DNA of 64,000 nt from Crocodylus rhombifer (taxonomy: Eukaryota > Chordata > Crocodylia > Crocodylidae), in the NCBI GenBank assembly GCA_038503035.1, contig JAVSML010024630.1:1-64000 (forward strand), written 5' to 3'. The first letter of the stretch is position 1; the number at the start of each line of letters is the position of its first letter. Below are positions 33,338-45,749 of this stretch, one piece after another. The translations under genes and the position numbers were made by a program. The notes under the pieces were generated by a model, which saw only the letters and a list, made by a program, of their open reading frames with translations, made no database searches and was not told the DNA's origin.

Positions 33338-33914
33338 GTCTAATAGGATTTCGCAAAAGGCCTATTTGGCACGGAGCCACAAATGAGCTTGTCCTTTACT
33401 ACAGTGTCTCCACCAATTTTCATACATGGATCAGGAGGAGGGGCAGGAGTCTTCAGGTTCACAAGAGTCTGGTTGGTTCTGTGCAGGAGATGCCATAAGC
33501 CATTCAACCTGTGACTTGTAAGTTAGAGCCATGGTAGGAGACATTGGGCTAAAAGATTTGGGCATCGTGTCTTTTTAGGCTGGCAGGTACAGGCTGCTTA
33601 GATCAACTTTAAGTCAGTTCCACCCTGCACATTCATATGGTGGTTGGAGTGGGGGGGTTAAAAGCACTTGCAGGTGGTAGGTGTAATTCACAGGGGTGGC
33701 AAAAGTAAAACACAGTAAGGGGGGAAATATAACACTTTTGGGATGGTGTAGAATACATTGGAGGGAGCCATGATAACATGAGGGGATACAGCTGATAAAC
33801 CTTGGGGGAGGGGGCTATTTAAAAAAGTTGGGTGAGTGGTATGCAGGTAATATACCATGTGGGGTTTGCAGTTGCTAATACCTCATGAGACCTTTTTTTT
33901 TCTCTTTTCTAAAG

Positions 33915-34422
33915 CTACGCCTAGTATTGCAGCTGTGGTTCCTAGATGCTCAGGTAATTAGCAACGCTGAGCAACAGCGTAACTACAGAATGGCAATCAA
34001 AGGAAAGCATGCTGAAGCTACTGGTTCAATCATGCCGAAGTCAGTCTATGAGCACTGACTGATTGGCTGACGACACTAGGGAGATCTCTGCTAGGCGATT
34101 AAGGCAGAAGGAAACCAATTTTGATACTATCATGAGCAGCACTAAGGAATTCTCAGACATTGCTAAGCATTTCCATGCAGATGCTGATCATAGAGAGCAT
34201 CTGGAGGCAAAGCTTAGACAGGAGCTTTTCAGATGCCTTGACAATGGCAACACTGAGAATAGGGCACCCAAAGGCATTGTGCTGTCAGGTCAAAAAGACA
34301 GCCATGCCTCCTCTATCCACAAGAGGAGATCCCCATTACACTTTAGGGATGAAGGGTTGGAGGATACAGAGCAGACATGGGGCAGGGGGGGCAAAGAGGG
34401 GGGATCAGGTTCTCAAGTGTAA
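33915..34422 (+). pseudogene. Putative last exon of Myb/SANT-like gene copy C
   Basis: An acceptor TTTTTTTCTCTTTTCTAAAG at 33914 is followed by an open stretch after a frame change. From 34063 the frame reads a charged helical region (RRLRQKETNFDTIMSSTKEF, then HREHLEAKLRQELFRCL), similar in character to the C-terminal coiled region of these proteins. Linking it to exon 1 is inference from position, splice-like sites and composition. Confidence 0.5.
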
Positions 34423-35181
34423 AGCATGAGTCGACCCAAAGCTGAGGGAGGTCTGAATAAAATTTCACATCTATAGGCAGTCAGTAGTTCTGATGCTTGA
34501 AGGGTTTTCTTACTTCTTATTACCTTTTATTACTAGGTAGTGAATGTATGTACCTTTCTTTAGGTTCATTACCTGTGCATATATGGAAAAAGAGGGGTGA
34601 TGGGTTTTTTTCAGTTTTCCTTTGGTGGTGTGGTTGGGAGAAAATGTTGTCTCATCTGCTCTGACCTGCAGTTATGATATCAGAGTACCCTTCTATCTTT
34701 TGAATGACATTTGAATGGGTGGAGGGGCAGAGGGAGGGGAAGAAAACCTGCAAAGTAGAGGGTTTTTTTATGTCTTATTAACTCTTTTACCATTGGTTGT
34801 GCAATTTTCACTAAAATATAGTTCAGTCAAGTTGCACAAAAATGCTCTGACCCCCTAAATATCAAGAAGTTTATTAACTACTTACATAGGAGATAACTGC
34901 ACAGTCAGAATTGGTATCAAAACAAAGGTCAACTTTTTTGTAAATAAGGATTAAAATTAGCAAAAAATAGGAAACAAATGAGAATTATATAAGGTAGAAT
35001 TCAGTTTTATTACCTTAAAAGAGTAAAGCTAGGCTAATGCTGTTATATAGGTATAGAAGGTTGTATTCAGATACAAAGGATTATTAACTGTAAATGCAAC
35101 CTGAAGTGAGAAGTCTCACTTTTCAATCCCTGAAGTTGTGTTACAGAAGCAATCCTATTTTTAGTGCACTCATACTTATTG
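34423..35181. other. Unassigned AT-rich sequence
   Basis: No coding pattern or repeat structure seen. It ends at the target duplication of the hAT element. Confidence 0.4.
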
Positions 35182-35650
35182 CTGTAAATCAGTGGTCTCT
35201 AACCTTTTTAAGTACGAGATCACCTTTGGCATTTAAAAGCAACCCAAGATCTGCCATATGGTGCCACCACCCTGCTCCCCAACCCCTGCCCAGCAGGTAA
35301 GTCTCTGTGTGTGTGGGGGGGGGGGGGGGGTGCAGATTAAGACAGAGAGAGAAAAAATTATTTAGGGTATGCTTCCCCAGCAGATAAGCCCCACCCAGCT
35401 GGGGCCCCACTTAACCTACCCCTTCTCCTGCCTCTGCGGCGCTGTCCCTCACCATGGGGGCCTCAATCTAGCCCTTTCCTTCCCTTCCCCACAGACCTGC
35501 TAGGCTGGGGCATGTGTATACATGGACACAGACACTCAGCCCCCCACCCCAGCCTTGGATCAACTCCAAGAAGCTCTGAGATCTACCGCAAGAGGCTCCA
35601 AGATCAACCAATGAATCGAGATCCACTGGTTGGTGACCCCTGCTGTAAAT
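35182..35650. mobile_element. Non-autonomous hAT transposon with 8-bp TSD
   Basis: The element spans 35190-35642. The left end is CAGTGGTCTCTAACC and the right end, read inward, is CAGGGGTCACCAACC, matching at 12 of 15 positions. The exact 8-bp repeat CTGTAAAT flanks it at 35182-35189 and 35643-35650. CAG-type ends and 8-bp duplications define the hAT superfamily. It carries no transposase and contains a run of 16 G near 35315-35330. Confidence 0.9.
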
Positions 35651-35903
35651 GTTATTAACCATTGGGCACAATTCTACATCCCCCTTATTGCAGAGTCCTG
35701 GTTCACCCCCCAAAGCAAGTACCACTAACATAGGTAGTTGTGACTGAGACGGGTACCAGTTCAACATGCAAAGTTAGGAGGGGTACTTATCTTCCTCCAC
35801 TACTCCCATCCCCACTAGGGCCACATATTACATGCATTCCCATGTATAGATTTCCTAAATACCTCATAAGACATACAATGAGAGAAACATTAGACAGTAT
35901 CTT

Positions 35904-38760
35904 CAGGAGGCCTCAAATATCTCTACACAAATGCTCGTAGTATGGGGAACAAGCAGGAGGAACTTACCCCCCTGCTACCTGACACCAACCCAGACATAGT
36001 GGGACTCATTGAAACATGATGGGACCCAGTGCATGACTGGGTGGTGAATATCAAGAGCTATAGGCTATACAGGAGGGACAGGGAGGAAAGGTGGGGGTGT
36101 GGCGCTCTACATCAAGGAGAATTACACATCCTTAATGAGTACCACAAGGTCAGAGGAGGGGCAGACTGAAGTGCTCTAGGTTAGAATACAAGGAAGTTGA
36201 GGGGAAAGGGATGTAACATTGGGGGTCTACTACAGACCACCCAACCGAGGGGAAGAGCTAGACCGGGAATTCTTAAGTCAGCTCATGGAAGTAGTTAGGT
36301 CAAAGGATGTGGTCATCATGGATGACCTGAACTTTCCAGACATCTGCTGGGAAGAGCAGTCAGCCAGGTCTGACCGCTCACATAGGTTCCTAGCCAAAAT
36401 GCAGGACCTCCATCTAACCCAGGAGGTGCACAGCTCCACCAGGGGAGACGCCTTGTTGGATCTAGTCCTGGCCACAGGCAATGACCTGGTGGGGGTCTGC
36501 GGGTATTCGACCACCTGGGCGACAGAGATCATCGCCTGCTGGAATTCACCATCCAGCGCAGGGTGGCAAAGGCCTGCAGCAAGGCAGCAGCCCTGGACTT
36601 CAGGAGGGCAGATTTCAATGAGGTAAGAAGAATAGTCGGGGAAGCACTGAGGTCCTGAAGGGGAGAGGAGTCAGGTGTCCAAGAAGAGTGGTCGTTCCTT
36701 AAGGAGATGATCCTCCAAGCCCAAAGGGAGGTAATCCCAACATGGATCAAAGGGAGAAGAGGGTGCAAAAGCCCCCATGGCTCACCAAAAGCGTATGGGA
36801 ATGTCTGCTAGCTAAAAAGGTGGCATACACCCAGTGGAAGGGAGGGGCCATCGCCAGGGAGGACTATACCTCAGTTGCTCAGGGCTATAGCGGGGCATCA
36901 GGAAGGTCAAGGCGGAGATGGAACTGAGACTAGCTACCCAGATCAAGGACAAGAAGAAGTCCTTTTTAAATACATAGGAGGCAAAAAGAAGATACCAGGT
37001 AACGTGGGGCCCCTGCAATACACGCTGGGAAATCTGGTTGTCACACCAGATGACAAAGCTAACCTATTTAACAACTTCTTTGCCTCCATTTTTGTGAGCA
37101 GGGACCAGGTCATCCCCCCACCAGGACCCCCATAGGACCTAGGGGAGGTGCACCCAGGCATAGGATCAGTGAGGTCCTAGTCAGGGAACTTCTGGAGGGA
37201 CTAGATGCATTTAAATCAGCTGGTCCTGACGATTCCACCCCAAAGTGCTGAGGGAATTAGCGGAGGTCATTGCGGGTCCCCTGGCATGGCTTTACGAGCA
37301 CTCGTGGTGCTCTGGTATGGTGCCAGAGAACTGGAAGAGGGCCAATGTTGTTCCCATATTCAAAAAAGGGAGGAAGGAGGACCCAGGAAACTATAGGCCA
37401 GTTGGTCTTACCTCGATCCTGGGCAAGCTTTTTGAGAGAATTATCCAGGCGCATGTCCACGAGGGGCCAGCAGGGGAGGTTATGCTTAGGGGCAACCAAC
37501 ACAGGTTCATTAGAGGCAGGTCCTGTCAAACCAACCTGGTGGCCTTCTACGACCAGGTCACCAAATCCTTTGATGCAGGGGTAGCAGTGGAGATAGTCTT
37601 CCTGGACTTTCGGAAGGCCTTCGACACTGTCTCTCACCCCATTGTCATTAAAAATTGGGGGACTATGGCGTCAACACCTACACAGTCAAATGGGTCGCCA
37701 ACTGACTGGAGGGCTGCACCCAGACAGTGGTGATGGATGGGTCTTATTTGACCTGGAAGGACGTGGGCAGTGGAGTTCCCCAGGGCTCGGTCCTCGGGCC
37801 TGCACTGTTCAACATCTTCGTCAGTTGCTTGGACGAAGGGGTAAAAAGCACCCTGTTCAAATTCACAGATGACACTAAGATGTGGGGGGATGTGGGTGCA
37901 CTAGAAGGGTGCAATAGGCTACAAGCTGACCTCGACAGGTTGCAACGGTGGGCGGATGAGAATAGGATGGGGTTTAACACTGATAAGTGCAAGGTGTTGC
38001 ACATGGGGAGGAAGAACCGGCACCACACTTACAGGTTGGGGAACTCCCCTCTTGCCAGCACGGAGACGGAAAAGGATCTTGGAGTCGTCATTGACTCCAC
38101 GATGAACATGGGCCGGCAGTGTGGGGAGGCAGTCAAGAAGGCCAACCGTACCCTGTCATGCATCCACAGATGCATCTCGAGCAGGTCCAGGGAGGTGATC
38201 CTCCCCCTCTATGCGGCACTGGTCAGGCCGCAGCTGGAGTACTGCGTCCAGTTCTGGGCGCCACACTTCAAGAGGGACGTGGACGATATGGAAAGAGTTC
38301 AGAGGAGGGCCACTCGTATGATCAGGGGTCAGCAGGGCAGGCCTTATGAGGAGAGGCTACGGGACCTGAACCTGTTTAGCCTCCACAAGAGAAGGTTAAG
38401 GGGGGACCTTGTGGCCTGCTACAAACTGGTCAGGGGGGATCAGCAGGTATTGGGGGAGTCCCTGTTCCCCCGTGCGCTGCCAGGAGTGACCAGGAATAAC
38501 GGTCACAAGCTGGCAGAGGGTAAGTTTAGATTAGATATTAGGAGGCGCTACTTCACAGTCAGGGTGGCTAGGGCCTGGAACCAGCTTCCAGGGGAAGTGG
38601 TGCAGGCTCCTGGCCTGGGGATTTTTAAAAGGAAGTTAGATGAGCACCTTGCCGGGGTCATCTGACCCCGGTGCTCTTTCCTGCCAAGGCAGGGGGTCGG
38701 ACTAGATGATCTACCTAGGTCCCTTCCGACTCTAGCTACTATGAAACTATGAAACTATGA
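35904..38760 (+). pseudogene. CR1 LINE, most of ORF2 to 3' end
   Basis: It starts at the LYTNARSMGNKQEEL block. The endonuclease follows (IMDDLNFPDICWEEQSARSD near 36320), then the linker, then RT blocks VPENWKRANVVPIFKKGRKE near 37325 and [15 protein letters not shown] near 37600. A final 312-codon open stretch at 37727-38665 covers [15 protein letters not shown], the catalytic box FTDD, the thumb ([17 protein letters not shown]) and the whole C-terminus. Frameshifts remain upstream of 37700. The 3'UTR ends in repeated ATGAAACT units at about 38742-38762. This is the best preserved CR1 RT end in the window. Confidence 0.92.
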
Positions 38761-39635
38761 AACTATGGACTGAAGTGGACACGGTAGAAGGGAGGAATAG
38801 GCTGCAATTGGACCTTTACAGGTTACAAGGGTGGGCAGATAAGAACAGGATGGGTTTCAACACTGACAAGTACAAGGTACTGCACCTTGGGAAGAAGAAC
38901 CAGCAGCATACCTACAGGCTGGGGAACTTCCTTCTTGTCAGTGCAAAGGCAGAAAAGGATCTTGGAGTCATTTATTGATGCCAAAATGAACATGGGCCAA
39001 CAGTATGGGGACGCGGTCAGGAAAGCCAACCGTACCTTGTCATTCATCCACAGATGCATCTCAAGCAGGTCCAAGGAGGTGATCCTCCCCCTCTATGCGA
39101 CACTGGTTAGGCCGCAGCTAGAGTACTGCGTCCAGTTCTGGGTGCTGCACTTCAAGAGGGATGTGGACAGCATGGAGAGGGTCCAGAGGAAGGCCACTCA
39201 CATGATCAGGGGACAGCAGGGCAGGCCCTATGATGAGAGGCTACGGGACCTGAACCTGTTCAGTCTCCACAAGAGAAGGCTGAGGAGGGATCTAGTGGCC
39301 TGTTACAAACTAGTCAGGGGGGGACCAGCAGGCACTGGGGGAGTCCCTGTTTCCCCGAGCACTCCCAGGAGTGACTAGAAATAATGGTCACAAGCTGGCA
39401 GAGGGTAGATTCACGCTAGATCTCAGGAGGCACTACTTCACTAGGTGGCTAGCATCTGGAACCAACTTCCAAGCGAAGTGGTGCTGGCTCCTACCCTGGG
39501 GGTCTTTAAGGGGAGGCTAGATGAACACCTTGCCGGGGTCATTTGACCCCAGTACTCTTTTCTGCCGTGGCAGGGAGTCAGACTTGATGATCTGCTCAGG
39601 TCCCTTCCAACCCTACTAACTATGAAACTATGTAT
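38761..39635 (+). pseudogene. CR1 LINE, 5'-truncated, in the tail of the preceding CR1
   Basis: Directly after the ATGAAACT tail of the upstream copy the sequence re-enters CR1 at LWTEVDTVEGRNRLQLDL, so the truncation point lies just after the RT catalytic box. It then repeats the C-terminal region with two frame changes (near 38970 and 39320) and ends in its own tail near 39620. The head-to-tail arrangement suggests insertion of one CR1 into the tail of another. Confidence 0.9.
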
Positions 39636-40334
39636 CTACTGCTTGACCTCTTTTGATTCAGTGATAGAACTTTTTCACTCAGACTAGTCTAAAATCAGAA
39701 ACATACTACTCTTAAGTCTGGAGGTTTTATTTAGAGTTATTATTAGAATGTAATTATAGTTTAATTTGAGTTATTAACTTAGAGTTATGATTCTAGGTTA
39801 TACAGTCATCTTAGCAAAACCCAAGTGCTTGGTGCCACACCAGTTTAATACTGTATGCTTTACTTCAGCATATTGCAGACTACACATTGGCAATCAGTAG
39901 TCTCATTAAGTATCAAGACTAGCAACCTGGATATTTGTGTGTGGACTTAGAAGCTTAACAGTAGTTGCTCTCTTACATGTAAAAACAAACACCTCATAAT
40001 GTGAGGCTATTAAAACTGCTTGACTTGGTCAGACGTATGGAATCAGAACACATTATGGCTCCCCACCCCACCCAAAGCAAATACCACTACTGTAAGTAGT
40101 CATGGATGAGAGGGGCACTTGTGTAACCTGCCACATTAGGAGAGTTGTTTATACTACCCCCCACCACACACCCTATGAGGACCATATCAGAAGCTTTGTC
40201 ACAAGGGAAAGCCTCATCATATATATTCATATTATTAATTCTATCAGAAAGCGTATTGTTATTAATTAATGTTAGAACAACTTGCGATCAAACACTAGAA
40301 ATAGGATGAACAAATACAATCTTCTAATTCATCA
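39636..40334. other. Unassigned AT-rich sequence
   Basis: No coding pattern or clear repeat. It ends at the C-terminal region of Myb/SANT-like copy B. Confidence 0.4.
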
Positions 40335-41810
40335 GAGCTCAACTGAGGTGTGTCACTACTTGGAAGTGGTTGGATGTGTGAGAGCCTTGTTGCAGGGCTT
40401 GCAGGAGAAGCTGTAGGTTGGGCAGCTGACCCTGTTCCTAAGACCATCAGGATGAGAATGGTGATCAGCACACCTACTGTGACTTGTCAATCCTATCCGT
40501 TTTGTGTACAACTTCATGGTACTTATTGCTTAATCTGGCGAAGCACCCCAGTGACACTTCCCATAGACTGGCAAATTTATTGGAGGAGTGCCTTGATCCA
40601 ATCTGTGCATTCATTCAGGCTTTTCACAATCTGATTCATTCTGACATCAACAGCCCAGTTGGTCCTCCTAATGGTCCTCAGGGGTGGGGTAGCATTCAGA
40701 ACTGGAAAATCAAACAGAAAAAAGGGAACAATAATCAACAAAACACATTCTTTGAAAGGTCCAACTTTTGTTGCATTGTGTGATGTAGCTTTCACATTAT
40801 TACTGAATCTGCATGTGAGGGTCTGCATCCTTCCAGGGGATCAGGGAGTACCATCTCAAATTGAAGAGAGATAGCTCATGATAGTGTGCTCCGAATTTTC
40901 CCACATTACCTAACCTACAGCACTTTACCCTCCTCCCAGCGCACCCTACAATACCTTCCAAAGTCACAAATGGAAAGATGGCAGCTAGGAAACAGACCTT
41001 GTATGGAGGTAGAGGTCCTAGGCCCACACAGGACCTGTCACCACATGCACCACTGAGCTCTGAACTCCAGTCACTGACAGCAAAGCCTGTGGCTGATGTG
41101 GTTGGAGAGCTGCCAACACTAGTGGAACTGCTCAGTGGAGAAGATGCCCTGCTGCTAGTGGTTCTGGATGTGCATCATTTCAAGATGTCCATGACTCAGT
41201 GTATATATTGATAGTTGACAAGGTGCTTGACATATGTGCCCAAGCATTGTGCCCTGGTGACATCCCTGTGGAACTTGGCAAGCAATGACTTCACCTTCAC
41301 ACAGCACTGATCAGGGGTTTTCTTGTGGCCATGGTCTGCCATTCTGCTGGGGACATCCCAGTATATATGCCAGTTTGCTCTTGGGCTGATCACAAATTGG
41401 CAAAGCACCTCTGGTTGTGCCAGTATACACATGAGACTCTTAACTTAATGGTCCATGCACTTCTAGTCCTTCTTGGCACTGTCTGCTTCATCTTATGATG
41501 TTCTTCAGCCATGTCTGCTAAGTGGGTATACCCCCAAGTGTTCTGGAGCATCAATTTATAGAGTTCTGACTGTCCTGTCCTTGGAAAGGTCACTTCCAGC
41601 AAAGCAGTACATTTTGAACAGAAAAGTAGCAAAATTTGGTACAAAACCCAGGTGCTGATCAAGGTTAATTTAGGGGCAGTCTGCTTTGTGGAAACAGTGA
41701 GAGTAAAGGCTTGGTTGCTCGGTGCCAGGTGGAAACAAAAAGTAGTACCCCAATATGCTGACCAATGAGGAGCAAAGCCCCTGGGGTGCATCACCCTTGT
41801 CAAGCACATT
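40335..41810 (-). pseudogene. Harbinger Myb/SANT-like accessory gene, copy B
   Basis: Minus-strand counterpart of copy A. Exon 1 (about 41810-41190) includes NTWGYTHLADMAEEHHKMKQ and the third-helix block RMADHGHKKTPDQCCVKVKS. Exon 2 (about 41165-40998) encodes SSRASSPLSSSTSVGSSP and ends CATACAAG|GTCTG. A 296-base intron runs to the acceptor GATTTTCCAG at 40702. Exon 3 encodes the C-terminal charged region, with LGTGSAAQPTASPAS-like sequence toward 40400. Copy A keeps the same exon ends. Stops in exons 1 and 3 make it a relic. The two copies are inverted and about 22 kb apart. Confidence 0.7.
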
Positions 41811-44110
41811 GTGCTGGGTGAGTGGTTCCAAGGGGTGACAAAGGGGGCAGGGCCAGTGCTACAATGAGCAGCTTCCCTTCCCTTTCAAGACAGATAACAC
41901 TGTAGGGAGTCAATGTGACACTCTAAATTGGTGAAGGAACAGGAGTGCCTACCACTGAGAGAACCCCATTTTGTGGCTTTACAGTAAGTGCTGTCAAAAA
42001 GAGCGGGGTGAAGTGGGAAGGCAAGAAAGACAGCAAGAAAGATCCGAAGACCAGGGCTGGCAATGGTTTACTGGCCAGCCATGGCAGAGTTCACCCCTCA
42101 GGGTGCCTACTTTTGCCTTCTATCACGTTGGGGTGGACGGGGGGGCCCTAGTTGAAAGCCTGAAAAAAATGTTGGCTGATGGGCGAAGCATCTTTTGATG
42201 CTTGCAGCAATCGCCCTGTCCAAAGAAAACTGGAGTGGATGCTAGGGGGACCTCAGGCATCAGGGTGACAAAGCTGGGGTGTTGCTTTGGGGAAATGTGA
42301 ATGGCTGGCTTGTCCAGCCATCACCTGGACCTTGGAAGGGACCCCAGGGACCCCTGAATTTGCAAACTGTAAAAGAATGTGCAGCGCTGGGTGAAGCCCA
42401 TTGTCATGTGTCCAAGGGGCAAAAAGTGGGGTGCTGTGAAGGGAAAACCCCTGAGGAAAGTGGTTTCCCACCAAAACCATGTGCAGACTTCAGGAGCAGC
42501 CCATGGGGACAGAAAAGTATCTTAGTCCCTGGTGCCAAATATTTGTGGGGAGGGGGGGTCATTCCTGGAGCAGGCTTGGTTGAGACAGTTCTGCCTGGGA
42601 GAGATGAAGAGACAGTACCATAGTCCCCTACTTTTCTTGGTGTTGGGGGAGCTGTAATGGCAATGTGGGAACTGCCTGGGTCACCAGTGGGGTCACCCTA
42701 AAGCCAGCACCACAGCAAGCCTGACAGACAAGGCATGAAGCCCCTGGTGTGCACCCCTGTTGGAAAGCTCAATGGGGTGGGTGGTGCTGAGGGGTGGCAA
42801 AGCGTGCAGGGGCAGCGCTGGCATGTGAAGCTTCCCTGTCACCCAGCATTGTCAGTGACCCCATTAACACCTAAAATCAGTGAGGGAGAAAGAGTACCTA
42901 ATGTGGATAGAACCTCATTTTGGGGCTTTAAAAGAGATGCTGTCAAAAAGAGGCAGGAGAGGTGGGAATGCAAGAAAGACCTGAAGACCAGGGTTGGCAT
43001 GGTTTGCTGGTCAGCTATGGCCAGGTGCCCCCATAGGTGTACCTAGCTTCACCTCCCAACACTTCCAGGAACTGTTGGGGTGACCAGGAAAGCCCATAGT
43101 CTGAAGACTGAACAAAATTTTTGGCTGCTGGGCAGAGCATCTTTTGATACTTGCAGCGATCACCCTGTCCAAAGAAAGCCAGGGTGGATGCTAGGGGAAC
43201 CTCAGGCAGCAGGATGACAGAGGTGAGGTGTTGTACTGGGGAAACATGACTGACTTGGCCAACCAGTACTTGGAACTTGGAGGGGACCCCAGGGACCCCT
43301 GAATTCACGGAGAGTGAAAGAATGTGCAAAGTTGAGTGAAGCCCACTGTCGTATGTCTGGGGGGGCAAAAAAGCAGTGTGCTGGTGGAGGGGGAACCCCA
43401 GGGAAAGTGGCTTCCCACCAAAAACCTGTGCAGAAGCACCCTGGGGGGGGGAGGTGGGGGTAGAATGTATCTTGGTCCCTGGCACTGAAATAGCACAGGG
43501 AGCAGGGTCATTCCTGCAGCGATAAGGTTCTGCCTGGGAGAGATCAGGAGACAGCACCATAGTCCACTGTGTCAAGGGGGAGCTATACTGCCAATATGGG
43601 AACTGCCTGGGTGAACCCTGGGATCACCATAAATCTAGCACTCCAGAAAGGCTGAACATAAAACATGTTGCCCCTGGAGTGCACCCCCCCTTGGCAAGGA
43701 CATTGCATTGGTTGGTGCCAACGGGTGTCAAAGGCCACAGGGCAGTGCTGCCATGGGCAACTTCCCAGTCAGTCAGCAGTGTATGGCACCCCATGTTACA
43801 CACAAGATTGATGAGGGCGCAGGAGTGACTCACGCTGAGATAACCCTGTTTTTGTGCTTTAAAAGAGGTGCTTGTAAAAAAGTTGATGGGGGGAGAAAGA
43901 GCCAAGCACCAGGGCTGACAAAGGTTTGGGAACTTGGGGACAGTGTGGGTCACCAGGGGAGATTCAAGTTCATAGGCAGAAAAAGGATATGGCACTGGGT
44001 GCATTCAGTCATGTGCAAGGGCATATTATGGGGTGAAGGTGCTGTTATCACCCTGGCCAAGGCAGTGTGGGGCTGGGGTGGTGTTGCAAGGATGTGGATC
44101 TGACTGAACA
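41745..44110. repeat. Tandem repeat of 0.93-0.96 kb units
   Basis: The anchor GCCCCTGG occurs at 41777, 42740 and 43670 (spacings 963 and 930). Around each, the same order recurs: a GGAGCTGTAATGGCAATGTG-like block upstream, a GGGGTGGCAAAG block, a CAGCATTGT-like block, an ATTTTGGGGCTTTAAAA block, and a CAAGAAAGACC(T/G)GAAGACCAG block. Two full units and part of a third are present. Open frames inside differ from unit to unit, so I do not call a gene. One more unit lies at 48.3-49.3 kb. Confidence 0.8.
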
Positions 44111-44704
44111 GAGACTGTGCTATCCTGACTGACCACCATCCCTGGACTGCCTGTCACTACTTGGCCCATTTCTTACTTAAACAGGGTTTTGGCACTCTTT
44201 TGCAAAAAAAATGCCAGAATGGCACCTGCATGTCTGCAAAGGTTTATTTTGCACCAAAAGGGGGGGGGGGGGGGGGGGGGTTTCCATAACCTGCTGAACA
44301 GCAGCCCTATAAATTGTGGGAGCAGTGGTCAGGGTACAGGTACATCATATTGATCAGAGGTGTCTGATGCTGAGGAGAGAAGAAGGCAGACCAGAGGCAG
44401 AAGAACACTGCCAACCATGCTGTGTAGTACTAGGGCAAGAATGTTTCGGATGCCTCCAAGGAGAGTTGCCCCGGAGGGCAAAATAACACAGTGCTCAACT
44501 GCAGGCAGAAGTCCAATATGAGAGCTATTTTCCAATGTGGAGTTGCAAGAGAAAATCATGACCTCCTCCACTACTGGCACATCTAGCCATTGTTAAGTGA
44601 CATCCCAACATGTGAAATGACTCCTAAGACTAGGGTGGGCCCTGGGAGGGGGCAGGCAATGGGTGAATGCAGACAAATGACATGATATATGGCAAGGGGT
44701 GTTG
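44111..44704. other. Unassigned; 21-base poly-G run
   Basis: A run of 21 G lies at 44260-44280. The rest contains no recognisable domain. The AATAAA on the minus strand at 44705-44710 marks the next feature. Confidence 0.45.
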
Positions 44705-45300
44705 TTTATTTCAACATGCAAACAACTAGACAGAGAGATGGAGGGCGTGGTATTTGATTGCTGTGCAGGAAGGTGAAGAGCAACACGAAGCACAGAGGCT
44801 CTGCTTGCTGGTGAATACTGTTCAGGCATTCAGGGAAGGACCTTCTTGGTGCCTTTGTCCAGAAACCTTGCTATGCACTTGCCTAAACGCCTCCCCACTA
44901 CCACTGCTTCCTTCCTGCTTTCAGCTCTGGTCAGTTGTTGAGTACCCCAGCATGATGCAGCCTGAGGAAAAATCCTGACTGATAACTGGGGAACGTTGCC
45001 ATCATCAGGATAAGTGAATGGAGAACCCCCATTCTGGGTGCATTTCTTGGCTTCCTCCTTTATGTTTTGGAGTGAATTCTCATATATTTGGGGCTCAGGG
45101 CCAAGTTTGCTCATGGCTGTAGGGCCTACCCACTGTTTCTGCTCCCAGGCCTTGCCAGCCCCTCTCTGCTGTGAACCCTGTGTTGTGTGGAAGCCTTTCC
45201 TGGAAGGGCCTTTGGGAAATTGGTTGTCTTCTGCTACTTTTTCAAATAGGAATAGAACATGTTGTAATTGCCCATATGCTGGGACACATGGTGCTTGACT
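44705..45300 (-). pseudogene. Unidentified coding-like relic with polyadenylation signal
   Basis: A 94-codon minus-strand frame runs from 45114 to 44830 (starting MSKLGPEPQIYENSLQNI and including a charged stretch TRAESRKEAVVVGRRLGKC). In the adjoining frames up to 45300 there is further coding-like sequence (SQHMGNYNMFYSYLKK). A perfect AATAAA lies downstream at 44710-44705. The amino acid composition looks like real protein and not like repeat DNA. I do not recognise the family. It may be a last exon of a transposon gene or a processed pseudogene. Confidence 0.4.
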
Positions 45301-45749
45301 ATTGTCCTCTAATAGCCTTTCTGCCCTAATGACGAAGTGGAATGATGTGGTTCAAAGCAGAAAGATGGAATTAAAAAATGGAATTAAGGGAACAGTTTCT
45401 TCCTACACCCAACTGCCAGCCCTCATGAACGTTTGCTGGAATATTCCTAATTAAGTGACGGTGTCTCTGCTAGTTACTGAAATATAAATAGAGCATGTTT
45501 TAAGTGCTGATTTTTGCTCTCTGCCCCAGTAGCCTTGGGGTGCCCTCTGTCTGCTCTGTCTTCTACAAGTGCAACTGTTTCACTTGGTTCCATAAGCTGA
45601 ACTTCCTTGAAAATTGTTTACCTTGAAAATCCTGCAACGGTTGCTTTTTTGTGTAAGTTATGGTGACTAAATCATTAAAGTTTCCTTTTTAAATGATGAA
45701 TCTGTCTCCTTTTCTTTAATTTTTGCTATCCTTAATTGCCCACTTAACC
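45301..45749. other. Unassigned AT-rich sequence
   Basis: No coding pattern, repeat end or tandem structure recognised. Confidence 0.35.

Noticed and set aside
41945..44103. Open frames of 68-131 codons within the 0.93-kb repeat
   Set aside because: The frames do not correspond between repeat units, so coding constraint is not supported.
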